Source: Bradyrhizobium sp. SZCCT0148 (GTDB lineage: Bacteria; Pseudomonadota; Alphaproteobacteria; Rhizobiales; Xanthobacteraceae). Taken from it: a DNA stretch of 64,000 bases. Under the pieces are notes generated by a model. The model worked only from the letters and a program-made list of their open reading frames with translations. It was not told the origin of the DNA and made no database searches. Location of the stretch: NCBI RefSeq assembly GCF_018129985.1, contig NZ_JAFCKT010000019.1:1-64000 (forward strand), read 5' to 3'. A program made the translations under genes and the position numbers. Below are positions 19,314-29,047 of this stretch, piece by piece (the stretch's first letter is position 1; each line of letters opens with the position of its first letter).

Positions 19314-20852
19314 ATGAAAATTCGCTTCTTCTTTCTTCTGTCCTTGCTCGTCTCGCTCGTCCCGACTGCCCCGTCGCTCGCGGCCGGTGATCGCTTCGCG
19401 CTGGTCATCGGCAATGCCAAATATCCGGACGCGGATGCCCCGCTGAAGGAACCGATCAACGATGCCCGTGACGTCGCCGACGAGCTCAAGCGCGATGGCT
19501 TTTCGGTCGACCTCGCCGAGAATCTGACCGGCGACGGCATGCGCCGCGCCTTCGAGAAGCTCTACGGCAAGATCAAGCCGGGATCGGTAGCGCTGGTGTT
19601 CTTCAGCGGCTTCGGCATTCAGTCGGCGCGCCAGAGCTACATGCTACCGATCGATGCGCAGATCTGGACCGAATCCGACGTGCGTCGTGACGGTTTCAGC
19701 CTCGAGACCGTCCTCGGCGAGCTCAACACCCGCGGCGCCGGCGTCAAGATCGCGCTGATCGACGCCTCCAGGCGCAACCCGTTCGAGCGCCGGTTCCGCA
19801 GCTTCTCGGCCGGCCTGACCCCGGTGATCGCGCCGAACGGCACGCTGGTGATGTATTCGGCAGCGCTGGCCTCGGTGGTCTCCGATGCCGGCGGCGAGCA
19901 CAGCCTGTTCGTCCAGGAGCTCCTGAAGGAGATTCGGGTCCCCGACCTGATGGCCGAGGAGACGCTCAACCGGACCAAGATGGGCGTCACCCGCGCTTCG
20001 CGTGGCGAGCAGGTGCCGTGGATATCCTCTTCATTGGCCGAAGATTTCTCCTTCAGCCCAGGAAGTGGCGGATCGCGTCCGGCATCTGGCGCGCCGCCTG
20101 CGCCTCCCGCCCCGCCGCCGGTCGTCGCCAACAACCCGCCGCCGGCACCGCCCGCCGCGCCGACACCGCCTCCGCCGTCGAAGCCGGCCAACACCGCTGC
20201 GGCACCCGCGCCGCCTCAACCGCCTGCGCCGGCGCCGCCCCCCGCGCCGAAGCCGCAGGTCGAAGCCGCCTTGCCGCCACCGCCCCCACCGGTATTGCCG
20301 ATCGAGACTGCCCCGGCGCCGAGCATGGACAGCGGCCCGAGCGCTGCTGCGCTGGCTGACGATCCCACGATCAAGAGCCTGACTACCAAGATCGCGGCCA
20401 ATCCGGACGACGTGAACGCGCTGTACCGGCGCGGCCAGGTCTATGCCAGCAAGGGCGCCTACAGCCTCGCCATCAAGGATTTCGACGACACGCTGAGGAT
20501 CAACACCAAGGATGTCGAGGCGCTGAACAACCGCTGCTGGACCCGCACCGTCGTGGGCGACCTCCAGGGCGCGCTGAAGGATTGCAACGAAGCGTTGCGG
20601 CTGCGGCCGAACTTCGTCGACGCGCTGGACAGCCGCGGGCTCGTCAACCTCAAATCGGGCGCGGTCAAGAACGCCATCGCCGATTTCGATGCGGCGCTGA
20701 AGATCAACCCGCGCCTGACCTCCTCGCTCTACGGACGCGGCCTCGCCAAGCAGCGCAACGGCTCCGCCCAGGAAGGCGCGCTCGATATCGCCAATGCCAA
20801 GGCGATGGATCCGAACATCGTTCAGGAATTCGCAAGCTACGGAGTGCGCTAG
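19314..20852 (+). CDS. Secreted caspase-fold (peptidase C14) protein with TPR repeats, catalytic dyad replaced
   Basis: Protein of 512 residues. Signal peptide of about 24 residues (LLVSLVPTAPSLAAG), then a p20-like caspase fold (FALVIGNAKYPDADAPL to about 245), a Pro/Ala-rich linker at about 255-345, and three or so tetratricopeptide repeats at about 370-500 (ALYRRGQVYASKGAYSLAIK, then ALNNRCWTRTVVGDLQGALK). The catalytic positions are lost. The usual HG reads SGFG with F100 in place of His, and the usual DAC reads IDASRRNP with S152 in place of Cys. It is therefore probably a pseudo-enzyme acting as a periplasmic scaffold. A paralogue with Tyr/Ser is at 51105-51953. The OmpA-domain gene follows on the same strand. 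Confidence 0.88.
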   Translation: MKIRFFFLLSLLVSLVPTAPSLAAGDRFALVIGNAKYPDADAPLKEPINDARDVADELKRDGFSVDLAENLTGDGMRRAFEKLYGKIKPGSVALVFFSGFGIQSARQSYMLPIDAQIWTESDVRRDGFSLETVLGELNTRGAGVKIALIDASRRNPFERRFRSFSAGLTPVIAPNGTLVMYSAALASVVSDAGGEHSLFVQELLKEIRVPDLMAEETLNRTKMGVTRASRGEQVPWISSSLAEDFSFSPGSGGSRPASGAPPAPPAPPPVVANNPPPAPPAAPTPPPPSKPANTAAAPAPPQPPAPAPPPAPKPQVEAALPPPPPPVLPIETAPAPSMDSGPSAAALADDPTIKSLTTKIAANPDDVNALYRRGQVYASKGAYSLAIKDFDDTLRINTKDVEALNNRCWTRTVVGDLQGALKDCNEALRLRPNFVDALDSRGLVNLKSGAVKNAIADFDAALKINPRLTSSLYGRGLAKQRNGSAQEGALDIANAKAMDPNIVQEFASYGVR

Positions 20853-21011
20853 TATTTTTTTGAATTGAGGCAGGTGGTGCCTCGAACCCTTGGTGGCCCT
20901 GGGAAGACTAACCAACGGATGCCGCAGGCGGCCTTCCCCGGGGGGCTCCCTGCAGAAGTTTTTCGCAGGAATTTTGGACCGCGCGAGCTGGCTGCGCAGG
21001 AGGGACTGGCT

Positions 21012-21689
21012 ATGAAATCGGCTGCAAAGGGAATAACCGCGATCCTGTCGATCATCGCTCTTGGCGTTACTCTTGGCGCCGCGCTGCCGGCCTCGCCCGC
21101 CTTCGCCGGCGACGACGGCAACAGCAAGAACGTCACCGAGGACGACATTGTCCGCGCGTTGGCGCCGGCGCCGAAGAAGCCCCTGACCCGCGGCCTCTCG
21201 ATCACTCCGCAGGCCGAGCCTGCGCCGAACGCCGCCGAGAGCAAGCTGATCCAATCGGTACGCGGCCGCTCGACGCGCTCGCTGTCGTCGACCGAGCGCG
21301 AGGAGATTGCCTCAGTCGCCAAGGACAAGCCGAACATCGATCTCGAGATCACGTTCGACTACAATTCGTCCAATATCAGCGCCAAGTCGCTGCCATCCGT
21401 GCAGGCGCTCGGCCGTGCGCTGACCAGCCCCGACCTGAAGGGCTCCACCTTCGTGGTCGCCGGTCATACCGATGCCGCCGGCGGCGAAGCCTACAACCAG
21501 GATCTGTCGGAACGCCGCGCGGATGCGATCAAGCGCTACCTTGTCGACAAATACAGCATCTCCGCGACCGACCTCGTCACCGTCGGCTACGGCAAAAGCA
21601 AGCTGAAGGATCCGAGCCAGCCGATGGCCGAGTCCAACCGCCGCGTGCAGGTCGTCAACATGGAAAACAAGACCACCGCATCGAAGTGA
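21012..21689 (+). CDS. OmpA-family peptidoglycan-binding protein
   Basis: Exported protein of 225 residues. ATG 21012 follows GGAGG and begins a clear signal peptide cleaved near SPAFAG. A disordered Pro/Ala-rich segment precedes a C-terminal OmpA/MotB domain of about 105 residues. That domain has ITFDYNSSNIS, VVAGHTDAAG and LSERRADAIKRYL, the family motifs that bind meso-diaminopimelate in peptidoglycan, and ends with AESNRRVQVV. There is no beta-barrel domain and no lipobox, so it is likely a soluble periplasmic peptidoglycan-associated protein. It lies 159 bases after the pseudo-caspase gene, possibly in the same transcript, and is followed by a terminator. Confidence 0.9.
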   Translation: MKSAAKGITAILSIIALGVTLGAALPASPAFAGDDGNSKNVTEDDIVRALAPAPKKPLTRGLSITPQAEPAPNAAESKLIQSVRGRSTRSLSSTEREEIASVAKDKPNIDLEITFDYNSSNISAKSLPSVQALGRALTSPDLKGSTFVVAGHTDAAGGEAYNQDLSERRADAIKRYLVDKYSISATDLVTVGYGKSKLKDPSQPMAESNRRVQVVNMENKTTASK

Positions 21690-21750
21690 ACACGACGTAA
21701 TCCTTTGAAGTGACAAGTCGTGATGTGGTGTAAAGTCTCGCTTCCAGAGC

Positions 21751-21784
21751 GCGTCCCGCAGCCTTGCGGGACGCCGCTTTGTTT
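21751..21784 (+). terminator. Rho-independent terminator after OmpA-domain gene
   Basis: A perfect 10-bp stem GCGTCCCGCA / TGCGGGACGC with loop GCCT is followed by CGCTTTGTTT. It lies 61 bases after the stop and just before the RND adaptor leader. Confidence 0.8.
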
Positions 21785-21847
21785 CAGGGAAACGCTTTTC
21801 ATGGGCCTCGCGCGGACGGCCGTGAGCCAGGCCAGGATGATCCGGCG

Positions 21848-22777
21848 ATGAACCTCTCCGAATATCTCAAGCCCGCCGGAACCGTGGTGTTCGTCGTCGC
21901 GCTCGGCGTCGGCTATTACCTGTTCGAGCATCGCAAGCGTCCCGAGCCGAAGGAGACGCAGACCGAGGCGCTCGTCATCGTGACGAAGTCGACCAACGCC
22001 TGCTTCTCCGACCTCGTGCGCGTGACCGGCTTCTTCGTGCCGCGCCGCGAGGCCGTGGTCATCGCCGACCAGGAGGGATCCAGGGTCACCGATCTCTTCG
22101 TCACCGAGGGCGCCGTCGTCACCGACAATCAGGAACTGGCGCGCCTGACCGCGCCGCCGCAGATCCCCGGCCAGCCGCAGCGACCCGGCCCGCAAGGTCC
22201 GGTCTCGCTAAAGGCACCCGCGCCGGGCCTCGTCACCGAAGTCCGCACCATCGTCGGCGCTCCCGCTTCGCCGCAGGCCGGCCCGATGTTCCGCATCGCC
22301 GTCAACAACGAGATCGAGCTCGATGCCCAGGTCCCGGCAGTGCACATGCCAAAGCTCAGCGCCGGCGCCACCGTGCGCATCAGCCGCGACGACGCGCCCG
22401 ATCTGATCGGCCGGGTCCGGCTGGTTGCGCCCGAGATCGACCGCGTCACGCAGCTCGGCCGCGTCCGCATCAGCGTCACCAACAATCCCTCGCTGAAGGT
22501 CGGCGTGTTCGCCCGCGCCTCGATCGATGCCAAGCGAAGCTGCGGCGTCTCGATCCCCAAGACCGCAATCGACCATCTCACCATTCAGGTCGTCAAGGGC
22601 AACACGATCGAGACGCGCAAGGTGCGGGTCGGACTGTCGTCCGACAGCGCCACGGAAATCCTGGAAGGGCTCGAGGTCGGCGAAATCGTCGTGGCCGATG
22701 CCGGCTCTTCGCTCCATGACGGCGACCAGATCAAAACCATGTTCGCCGATGAACTCGATCGCACGCGGGTACGCTGA
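21848..22777 (+). CDS. RND efflux periplasmic adaptor (membrane fusion protein)
   Basis: Adaptor of about 309 residues linking an inner-membrane RND pump to an outer-membrane channel. ATG 21848 (AGGATGATCC upstream) begins an uncleaved-looking membrane helix (TVVFVVALGVGYYLF). Then come a split lipoyl domain (ACFSDLVRVTGFFVPRRE to KAPAPGLVTEV) with an unusually short hairpin, a beta-barrel domain, and a membrane-proximal domain ending EVGEIVVADAG. A Pro/Gln/Gly insert (PQIPGQPQRPGPQGP) replaces the usual coiled coil. The stop overlaps the permease start (TGATG), so the two are translationally coupled. A related adaptor without a pump is at 50041. Confidence 0.9.
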   Translation: MNLSEYLKPAGTVVFVVALGVGYYLFEHRKRPEPKETQTEALVIVTKSTNACFSDLVRVTGFFVPRREAVVIADQEGSRVTDLFVTEGAVVTDNQELARLTAPPQIPGQPQRPGPQGPVSLKAPAPGLVTEVRTIVGAPASPQAGPMFRIAVNNEIELDAQVPAVHMPKLSAGATVRISRDDAPDLIGRVRLVAPEIDRVTQLGRVRISVTNNPSLKVGVFARASIDAKRSCGVSIPKTAIDHLTIQVVKGNTIETRKVRVGLSSDSATEILEGLEVGEIVVADAGSSLHDGDQIKTMFADELDRTRVR

Positions 22778-25700
22778 TGGCACTCAATATCTCGGCATGG
22801 TCGATTCGTAATCCGCTGCCGTCGGTCGTCTTCTCGATCATCCTACTGGTTCTCGGCTGGGTCTCCTTCACCAAGCTCGCCGTGACGCGGCTGCCGTCGG
22901 CCGACATCCCCGTGATCTCGGTCGTGGTCTCACAGTTCGGCGCGGCGCCCGCCGAACTCGAATCGCAGGTCACCAAGACGGTCGAAGACGCGGTCTCCGG
23001 CGTCGAGGGCGTGCGGCACATCACCTCGCAGATCACCGACGGCGTGTCGGTCACCACGATCCAGTTCGCGCTGGAGACCAACACCGACCGCGCCCTTAAC
23101 GACGTCAAGGACGCGGTGACGCGCGTGCGCTCCAACCTGCCGCAGAACGTCACCGAGCCGCTGATCCAGCGCGTCGACGTGATCGGCCTGCCGATCGTGA
23201 CCTACGCCGCGATTTCGCCCGGCAAGACGCCGGAGCAGCTCTCCTATTTCGTCGACGACGTGGTCAAGCGCGCCCTGCAAGGCGTCCGCGGCGTTGCCCA
23301 GGTCGAGCGCATCGGCGGTGTCGAGCGCGAGATCCTGGTCTCGCTCGATCCCGATCGCCTGCAGGCGATGGGCCTGACGGCGGTCAATGTCAGCCAGAGC
23401 CTGCGCGGCACCAATGTCGACGTCGCCGGCGGCCGCGCCGAGATCGGCAAGAACGACCAGGCGATCCGCACGCTCGCCGGCGCCAAGACGCTGGGCGACC
23501 TCGCCGGCACCATGATCCCGCTGTTCGGCGGCGGCGAGGTCCGGCTCGACGATCTCGGCACCGTCACCGACACCATCGCCGACCGCCGCACCTTCGCCCG
23601 CTTCAACGGCGAGCCCATCGTCGCGCTCGGCATCAAGCGCTCCAAGGGCGCCAGCGACGTGAAGGTGGCCGAGGCCGTGCAGAAGCGCGTCGACGCGCTC
23701 AAGGCCGCCTATCCCGACGTCGACCTCAAGGTGATCGACACCTCGGTCGAATATACCAACGGCAATTACCACGCGGCGATCTCGACCCTGTTCGAGGGCG
23801 CCATCCTCGCCGTCATCATCGTGCTGCTGTTCCTGCGCGACCTGCGTGCGACCATCATTGCCGCGATCTCGCTGCCCCTGTCGATCTTCCCGGCGTTCTG
23901 GGCAATGGACCTGCTCGGCTTCTCGCTGAACCTCGTCAGCTTCCTCGCCATCACGCTGTCGACAGGTATTCTCGTCGACGACGCCATCGTCGAGATCGAG
24001 AACATCGTCCGGCACATGAACATGGGCAAATCGCCCTATCGCGCCGCCCTCGAAGCCGCCGACGAGATCGGCCTCGCGGTGATCGCGATCTCGCTGACGA
24101 TCATCGCGATCTTCGCACCCGCAAGCTTCATGTCGGGCATCGCCGGACAGTTCTTCAAGCAGTTCGGCATCACCGTTTCAGTGCAGGTGTTCTTCTCGCT
24201 GCTCGCCGCTCGCTTCGTCACGCCGGTGCTGGCGGCCTACTTCCTCAAACACCATACGCACGAGGAGCCGCCGCCCGGCCGCATATTGCGGTCCTATCAC
24301 CGGCTCGTGGCCTGGTCGGTGAAGCATTATTTCATCACGGTGCTGATCGGCTTCGGCGTGTTCGCGGCCTCGATCTGGAGCATCACGCTGCTGCCGCAGG
24401 GGTTCCTGCCGGCGCAGGACAGCGCACGCTCGCTGATGGCGCTTGAGCTGCCTCCGGGCACTCAGCTCGCCTACACCGAAAAGGTCACCGAGGACATCGT
24501 CGCGCGCCTGCGCAAACGGCCCGAGGTGAAGAGCATCTTCGTCGACGGCGGGCGCGTCCCGCCCGGCACCCAGGAAGTCCGCCGAGCCTCGCTGATCATC
24601 AATTACACGCCCAAGGATGCCCGCGACATCACCCAGCGCGAGCTCGAATTCTCGATCAGCCAGGAATTGGAGAACATCCCGGACATCCGCTTCTGGTTCC
24701 TCGACGAGAATGGCCTGCGCGCCATCTCGCTGGTGGTGACCGGGGTCGATGCCAACATCGTCAACAATTTCGCGAGCGAGCTCGCGACGCAGATGAAGCG
24801 CATTCCCACCATCTCCAACGTGATCTCGGAAACCACGCTGGAGCGTCCGGAACTGCGCGTCGAACCGCGCGCCGACCTCGCCGCGCGGCTCGGCGTCTCG
24901 ACCGAAAGCCTGTCGCAGACCATCCGCGTCGCCACCATCGGCGACGTCGGGCCTGCGCTCGCCAAGTTCGACGTCGGCGACCGCCTGGTGCCGATCCGCG
25001 TGCAGCTCGAGGACGCCGCGCGCGGCAATCTGAAGACGCTGGAACAGTTGCGCGTGCCGCTCGGCGAGCGCGGCGAGAAGGGCGGCGTGCCGCTCTCGGT
25101 CATCGCCGACGTCAAGCTCGACCAGGGTCCGACCAGCATCAACCGCTATGATCGCGAGCGGCAGGCGACGGTGGCAGCCGATCTCGTCGGCTCCGCCGCG
25201 CTCGGCGACGCCACAAAGAAGATCTACGACCTGCCAGTGATGAAGAGCCGGCCGAAGGGCGTGAAGGTCTCGCCCTCCGGTGACGCCGAAAGCCTCAACG
25301 AGCTGTCCGACGGATTCGCCACCGCGATCACCGCAGGCCTGATGATGGTCTACGCCGTGCTGGTGCTGCTGTTCGGCACCTTCCTGCAGCCGATCACCAT
25401 CCTGTTCTCGCTGCCGCTCTCGATCGGCGGCGCGATCGCGGCCCTGCTCCTCACCGGCAAGCAGCTGACCACGCCGGTGTGGATCGGCATCCTGATGCTG
25501 ATGGGCATCGTCACCAAGAACGCGATCATGCTGGTGGAGTTTGCGATCGAGGCGATTCACGCCGGCAAGCCGCGCGACGAGGCCATGATCGACGCCGGCA
25601 TGAAGCGCGCACGCCCGATCGTGATGACCACCATCGCGATGGCCGCGGGCATGATGCCGAGTGCTCTCGCGGTCGGCGCTGGCGGCGAGTTCCGCTCGCC

Positions 25701-25911
25701 GATGGCGCTCGCGGTGATCGGCGGCCTGATCTTCTCGACCATCCTGTCGCTGGTGTTCGTGCCCGCGATGTTCATGGTGATGGACGATCTCGGCGCCCTG
25801 ATTTGGCGCTTCGCCAAGCGGCTGATTGTGCACAGCGAGGACGCCGAGGCCGACACTCATCACGGCGCGGTGCCGGCCGCGAAAGACGTCGCGCACCGCG
25901 CAGCGGAGTAG
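22777..25911 (+). CDS. RND-family efflux permease (AcrB/MexB-like, HAE1 type)
   Basis: Proton-driven inner-membrane efflux pump of 1,044 residues with the duplicated 12-helix architecture and two large periplasmic loops. The proton-relay residues are present: adjacent D401-D402 in TM4 (STGILVDDAIVEIENI) and K914 in TM10 (GIVTKNAIMLVEFA). The first transmembrane segment starts around residue 12 (PLPSVVFSIILLVLGW). Its start overlaps the adaptor stop by one base. No outer-membrane channel gene or dedicated regulator is adjacent, so a TolC-like partner elsewhere is expected. Substrates cannot be read from sequence; heavy-metal pumps look different, so a drug or lipophilic substrate is likely. 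Confidence 0.95.
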   Translation: MALNISAWSIRNPLPSVVFSIILLVLGWVSFTKLAVTRLPSADIPVISVVVSQFGAAPAELESQVTKTVEDAVSGVEGVRHITSQITDGVSVTTIQFALETNTDRALNDVKDAVTRVRSNLPQNVTEPLIQRVDVIGLPIVTYAAISPGKTPEQLSYFVDDVVKRALQGVRGVAQVERIGGVEREILVSLDPDRLQAMGLTAVNVSQSLRGTNVDVAGGRAEIGKNDQAIRTLAGAKTLGDLAGTMIPLFGGGEVRLDDLGTVTDTIADRRTFARFNGEPIVALGIKRSKGASDVKVAEAVQKRVDALKAAYPDVDLKVIDTSVEYTNGNYHAAISTLFEGAILAVIIVLLFLRDLRATIIAAISLPLSIFPAFWAMDLLGFSLNLVSFLAITLSTGILVDDAIVEIENIVRHMNMGKSPYRAALEAADEIGLAVIAISLTIIAIFAPASFMSGIAGQFFKQFGITVSVQVFFSLLAARFVTPVLAAYFLKHHTHEEPPPGRILRSYHRLVAWSVKHYFITVLIGFGVFAASIWSITLLPQGFLPAQDSARSLMALELPPGTQLAYTEKVTEDIVARLRKRPEVKSIFVDGGRVPPGTQEVRRASLIINYTPKDARDITQRELEFSISQELENIPDIRFWFLDENGLRAISLVVTGVDANIVNNFASELATQMKRIPTISNVISETTLERPELRVEPRADLAARLGVSTESLSQTIRVATIGDVGPALAKFDVGDRLVPIRVQLEDAARGNLKTLEQLRVPLGERGEKGGVPLSVIADVKLDQGPTSINRYDRERQATVAADLVGSAALGDATKKIYDLPVMKSRPKGVKVSPSGDAESLNELSDGFATAITAGLMMVYAVLVLLFGTFLQPITILFSLPLSIGGAIAALLLTGKQLTTPVWIGILMLMGIVTKNAIMLVEFAIEAIHAGKPRDEAMIDAGMKRARPIVMTTIAMAAGMMPSALAVGAGGEFRSPMALAVIGGLIFSTILSLVFVPAMFMVMDDLGALIWRFAKRLIVHSEDAEADTHHGAVPAAKDVAHRAAE

Positions 25912-25930
25912 GATTTCAAGCAAGCGACCA

Positions 25931-25957
25931 GAGGGCGCACTCAAGCAGAGCGCCCTC
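25931..25957. terminator. Hairpin between convergent RND and Crp/Fnr genes
   Basis: A perfect 8-bp stem GAGGGCGC / GCGCCCTC with an 11-base loop lies 20 bases past the RND stop. There is no T-run, so it may be a weak or bidirectional terminator. Confidence 0.45.
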
Positions 25958-26058
25958 ATGGCAGTCTGTCACATCAATGACTTTCGCGCGGATCACAACC
26001 GACCCTGCGATCTGCATCGGCAAAGCCTTGCAGACACAAGCTTCCGATCGGTTGAGCT

Positions 26059-26733
26059 CTACTCGTTCCGCGCGATCGCGGTCAGCTTGGTCATGTTCCG
26101 CAGCAAGATACGGCCGCGCTGCAGATCGAGGATCGCTTCCTTGCGCCAGGCCTGCAGCTGGCGGTTGACGCTCTCGCGGGCGGCACCGACGAAGACGCCG
26201 AGCTGCTCCTGCGAGATGTGCACCTCGGAACCGAAATCGGCGGCGAGCGCGCAGAGCCGCCGCGCCAGCCGCACCGGCAGCGGCTGCAGCATGGATTCCT
26301 CCATGCGCTCGCTCTGCCAGCGGATGCGCTGGCACAGCAAGGCAATGATCTTGATCGCAACCTTCGGCTCGCGTTCGAGGAACGCGAGAAAATCTTCGCG
26401 CCGCAGCACGAACAATTCGCTGGCCTCGCCCGCGGTCGCATCCGCGGTTCGATTCTGGCCGTCCAGCACCGCGACTTCACCGAACAGGTCGCCCGGTCCC
26501 ATGAAATTCAGCGTCAGCCGGCTGCCGTCGGATGCGCCGGTCTCGATGCGGACCTGGCCGCGGCGCACGCCGAACAGCGCGTCGCCGGCATCGCCCTTCT
26601 GGAACAGCACCTCGCCGTTGCCCAGATGCTGGGTGTGGCAGAGATTGGCCAGGCGCTGAAGCTCGTCTGTACCGAGATCAGCGAACATGGCGTTCATCTT
26701 CAGAATGACCGCAAATTCGGCCTGCTTGCTCAT
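26059..26733 (-). CDS. Crp/Fnr family transcriptional regulator
   Basis: Regulator of 224 residues. An N-terminal cyclic-nucleotide-type beta barrel at about 15-135 (NGEVLFQKGDAGDALFGV, GPGDLFGEVAVLDG) is followed by a dimer helix and a C-terminal helix-turn-helix (ISQEQLGVFVGAARESVNRQ). The GELAL-type phosphate-binding stretch reads FGEVAVLDGQNRTADATA, so a cyclic nucleotide or another ligand is possible; there is no N-terminal Cys set for an Fnr iron-sulfur cluster. ATG 26733 is chosen because AAGGA precedes it; a longer frame extends to 26832. A Crp-like dyad lies upstream at 26825-26840, suggesting autoregulation. Confidence 0.93.
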   Translation of the reverse strand: MSKQAEFAVILKMNAMFADLGTDELQRLANLCHTQHLGNGEVLFQKGDAGDALFGVRRGQVRIETGASDGSRLTLNFMGPGDLFGEVAVLDGQNRTADATAGEASELFVLRREDFLAFLEREPKVAIKIIALLCQRIRWQSERMEESMLQPLPVRLARRLCALAADFGSEVHISQEQLGVFVGAARESVNRQLQAWRKEAILDLQRGRILLRNMTKLTAIARNE

Positions 26734-26824
26734 TTCAATGTCCTTGTGAACGTCCTGGTCAGTCTTGTTCGCAAATCGCTCGAAACCATCACCATCAGGA
26801 TCGCGTAAAACCGCGCCGGGGAAG

Positions 26825-26840
26825 TGTGTCATAAGTCACA
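26825..26840. promoter_or_regulatory. Crp-like operator upstream of the Crp/Fnr gene
   Basis: TGTGT-CATAAG-TCACA matches the Crp consensus TGTGA-N6-TCACA at nine of ten half-site positions. It lies about 92 bases upstream of the regulator start and 128 bases upstream of the AsmA-like start, so it could control either gene. Confidence 0.5.
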
Positions 26841-26968
26841 TAACTTTGCAGCACCCCCTGACTATTTTTACGCGCTTGGAGCCGCTTCCCGTCCGGGGAT
26901 AAACTCGGGCGCGAAGGACGGTCAGCCGGCGGGATTCGGCGCCGATTGTCCGTCAGTGGAAAGTCGAT

Positions 26969-29047
26969 ATGAGAGCAGTGAAATTCGCCGGCGCGGCTTT
27001 GGCCGCCGTCATCGTCGTGATCGCAATCCTGCTGGTGATCGGGATCCCCTCGGGCTTCCTGAGCTCGACGATCGCCTCGCGCGTCGAGAGCGCGACGGGC
27101 TATCGCCTGGCGATCGACGGCACCACGAAGATCAGCCTGTGGCCGACGCTCAATGTCACCCTCAACGATCTCACGCTGTCCGATCCCAAGGACCGCAGCG
27201 GCATCACGCGCCTGACGATCGACAGCGTGCAGGCCGACATGTCGCTCTCCAGCGTCTGGTCGGGCCGCCCCGAGATCAAGGAACTGATCGTCACCCGTCC
27301 CGTGCTCTACCAGCCGCTGTTGCGTGAACGCCTGCCGAATGCGGGAGGCTCCTCGAAGCCGCGGGCATTCGACGTCGACGGCGCGTCCATCGGCCGCGTC
27401 AAGGTCACCGACGGCGAAGTCGCATTCGCGCGCATGCGCGATCGTGTCGAGGGCCGCATCAGCGCCATCAATGCCGACGCGACTGTCGGCCGCGACCGCA
27501 AGGTCGGCATCACCGGCACCGCGCGCGTGGGCGACCATCCGACCAAGTTCGACATCAAGGCGACCACGCCGGCGCCGCCGGCCGACCGGCCGACGATCCC
27601 GGTGGATTTCGCCATCGACATGCCCGACGTGCTGAAGTCCCAGCTCACCGGCCATGCCGAGATGCGGATGAACGGCGATATCGTGATGATCAACGGCGTC
27701 AATGGCCGACTCGGCGACGGCGCCTTCAACGGCTGGGCTTCGGTCGACATTGCCAGCAAGCCGCTGGTCAAGCTCGATCTCGACTTTCAGCGGCTGGCTG
27801 TACCGCTGGCGAAAACGCCGGAGGGCGCGGCCGGGCAGCCGTGGAGCAATGCGCCGATCGACGTGTCCGGGCTCAATTACGTCGATGCGCAGGTTCGTAT
27901 CTCCGCGAACGAAGCCGTGATCGGCGATGCCCGGATCGCGCCGCTGGCGCTCGATGCCAAGCTTGCCGGCGGCGTGCTGAAGGCCGGCACCGCCAGTCTC
28001 GGCGCCTATGGCGGCCAGGTTTCGGGCGAGGTGATCCTGGACGCGACCACCGGCGCGCCGAGCTTTGCCATGCATTCCGACCTCGTCGGCGTGCGCGCAT
28101 TGCCGCTGCTGCAGAGCCTCGCCGAATTCGACCGCATCGACGGCAAGCTGCAGGCCAAGCTCGCCTTGCGCAGTGCCGGCACCAGCCAGCGTGCGCTGAT
28201 GGCGAACATGCAGGGCACGGCGTTCGTCAATTTCCAGGACGGCGCCATCCGCGGCATCAACGTCGCGCAGATGATCCGCTCGCTGACATCCGGCACGCTG
28301 TCCGGCTGGCAGGACAGCCAGAGCGCCGGCCAGGAGCAGAGCACGGATCTGTCGCAGCTCTCGGCCTCGTTCCGCGTTGACAAGGGCCAGGCGGTGACGA
28401 CCGATCTCAACCTGATCGGACCGCTGGTGCGCGTCACCGGCGCCGGCACCATCGCTCTCGACACCAAGATGATGGGCTTTCGCGTCGAGCCGAAGCTGGT
28501 GCTGACGACCGAAGGCCAGGGTCGCGCCAACGAGCCGGTCGGCTTCGGTATTCCCGTGATGATCCAGGGTTCCTGGTCGCAGCCGAAGATCTACCCCGAC
28601 ATGGCCGGCATGCTGGACAATCCGGACGCCGCCTATGCCAAGCTGCGCGAGATGGGCAAGGGCCTGTTCGGACCCGACGGCGCCGGCCTCAGCAACATCC
28701 TGGGCAGTCTGGGCAATCTTGGCCTCGGCGGCACCACCGCGCCGAGCGGCAGCAATGCGCCCCCCGGAAGCGCAAATCCGCAAGCGCAGCAGCCGGGACA
28801 GAACAATCTGCTCGGCGGGCCCTTGGGCGAGGCGATCGGCAATTTGATTCAGCAAGGACTGTCCAATGGCGCGGGAAGCAGCACCGGCGCCGCGCCAGGC
28901 AGCGGCCGCAGCCGCAGCCTGCCGGCGACGCCCTCCACACCGTCCCCGCAGGCCTCGCCCGCAGCTCCGGCCCTCGACGACCCGCCGGTCGCCCAGCAGG
29001 ACAGTCAGCCAATGAACGACGTGCTGCGGCAACTTTTCAACCGTTGA
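26969..29047 (+). CDS. AsmA-family protein
   Basis: Inner-membrane-anchored periplasmic protein of 692 residues, of the AsmA/TamB-related group thought to help lipid transfer or outer-membrane assembly. It has one N-terminal membrane helix (about 6-29, GAALAAVIVVIAILLVIGIP), followed by the AsmA N-terminal signature (TGYRLAIDGTTKISLWPTLN). A long beta-rich body and the C-terminal AsmA domain (MQGTAFVNFQDGAIRGINVA, then LVRVTGAGTIALDTKMMGF) follow. The last 130 or so residues are Gly/Pro/Gln/Ser-rich and probably disordered. It diverges from the Crp/Fnr gene. Full length for this family and well conserved. Confidence 0.9.
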   Translation: MRAVKFAGAALAAVIVVIAILLVIGIPSGFLSSTIASRVESATGYRLAIDGTTKISLWPTLNVTLNDLTLSDPKDRSGITRLTIDSVQADMSLSSVWSGRPEIKELIVTRPVLYQPLLRERLPNAGGSSKPRAFDVDGASIGRVKVTDGEVAFARMRDRVEGRISAINADATVGRDRKVGITGTARVGDHPTKFDIKATTPAPPADRPTIPVDFAIDMPDVLKSQLTGHAEMRMNGDIVMINGVNGRLGDGAFNGWASVDIASKPLVKLDLDFQRLAVPLAKTPEGAAGQPWSNAPIDVSGLNYVDAQVRISANEAVIGDARIAPLALDAKLAGGVLKAGTASLGAYGGQVSGEVILDATTGAPSFAMHSDLVGVRALPLLQSLAEFDRIDGKLQAKLALRSAGTSQRALMANMQGTAFVNFQDGAIRGINVAQMIRSLTSGTLSGWQDSQSAGQEQSTDLSQLSASFRVDKGQAVTTDLNLIGPLVRVTGAGTIALDTKMMGFRVEPKLVLTTEGQGRANEPVGFGIPVMIQGSWSQPKIYPDMAGMLDNPDAAYAKLREMGKGLFGPDGAGLSNILGSLGNLGLGGTTAPSGSNAPPGSANPQAQQPGQNNLLGGPLGEAIGNLIQQGLSNGAGSSTGAAPGSGRSRSLPATPSTPSPQASPAAPALDDPPVAQQDSQPMNDVLRQLFNR

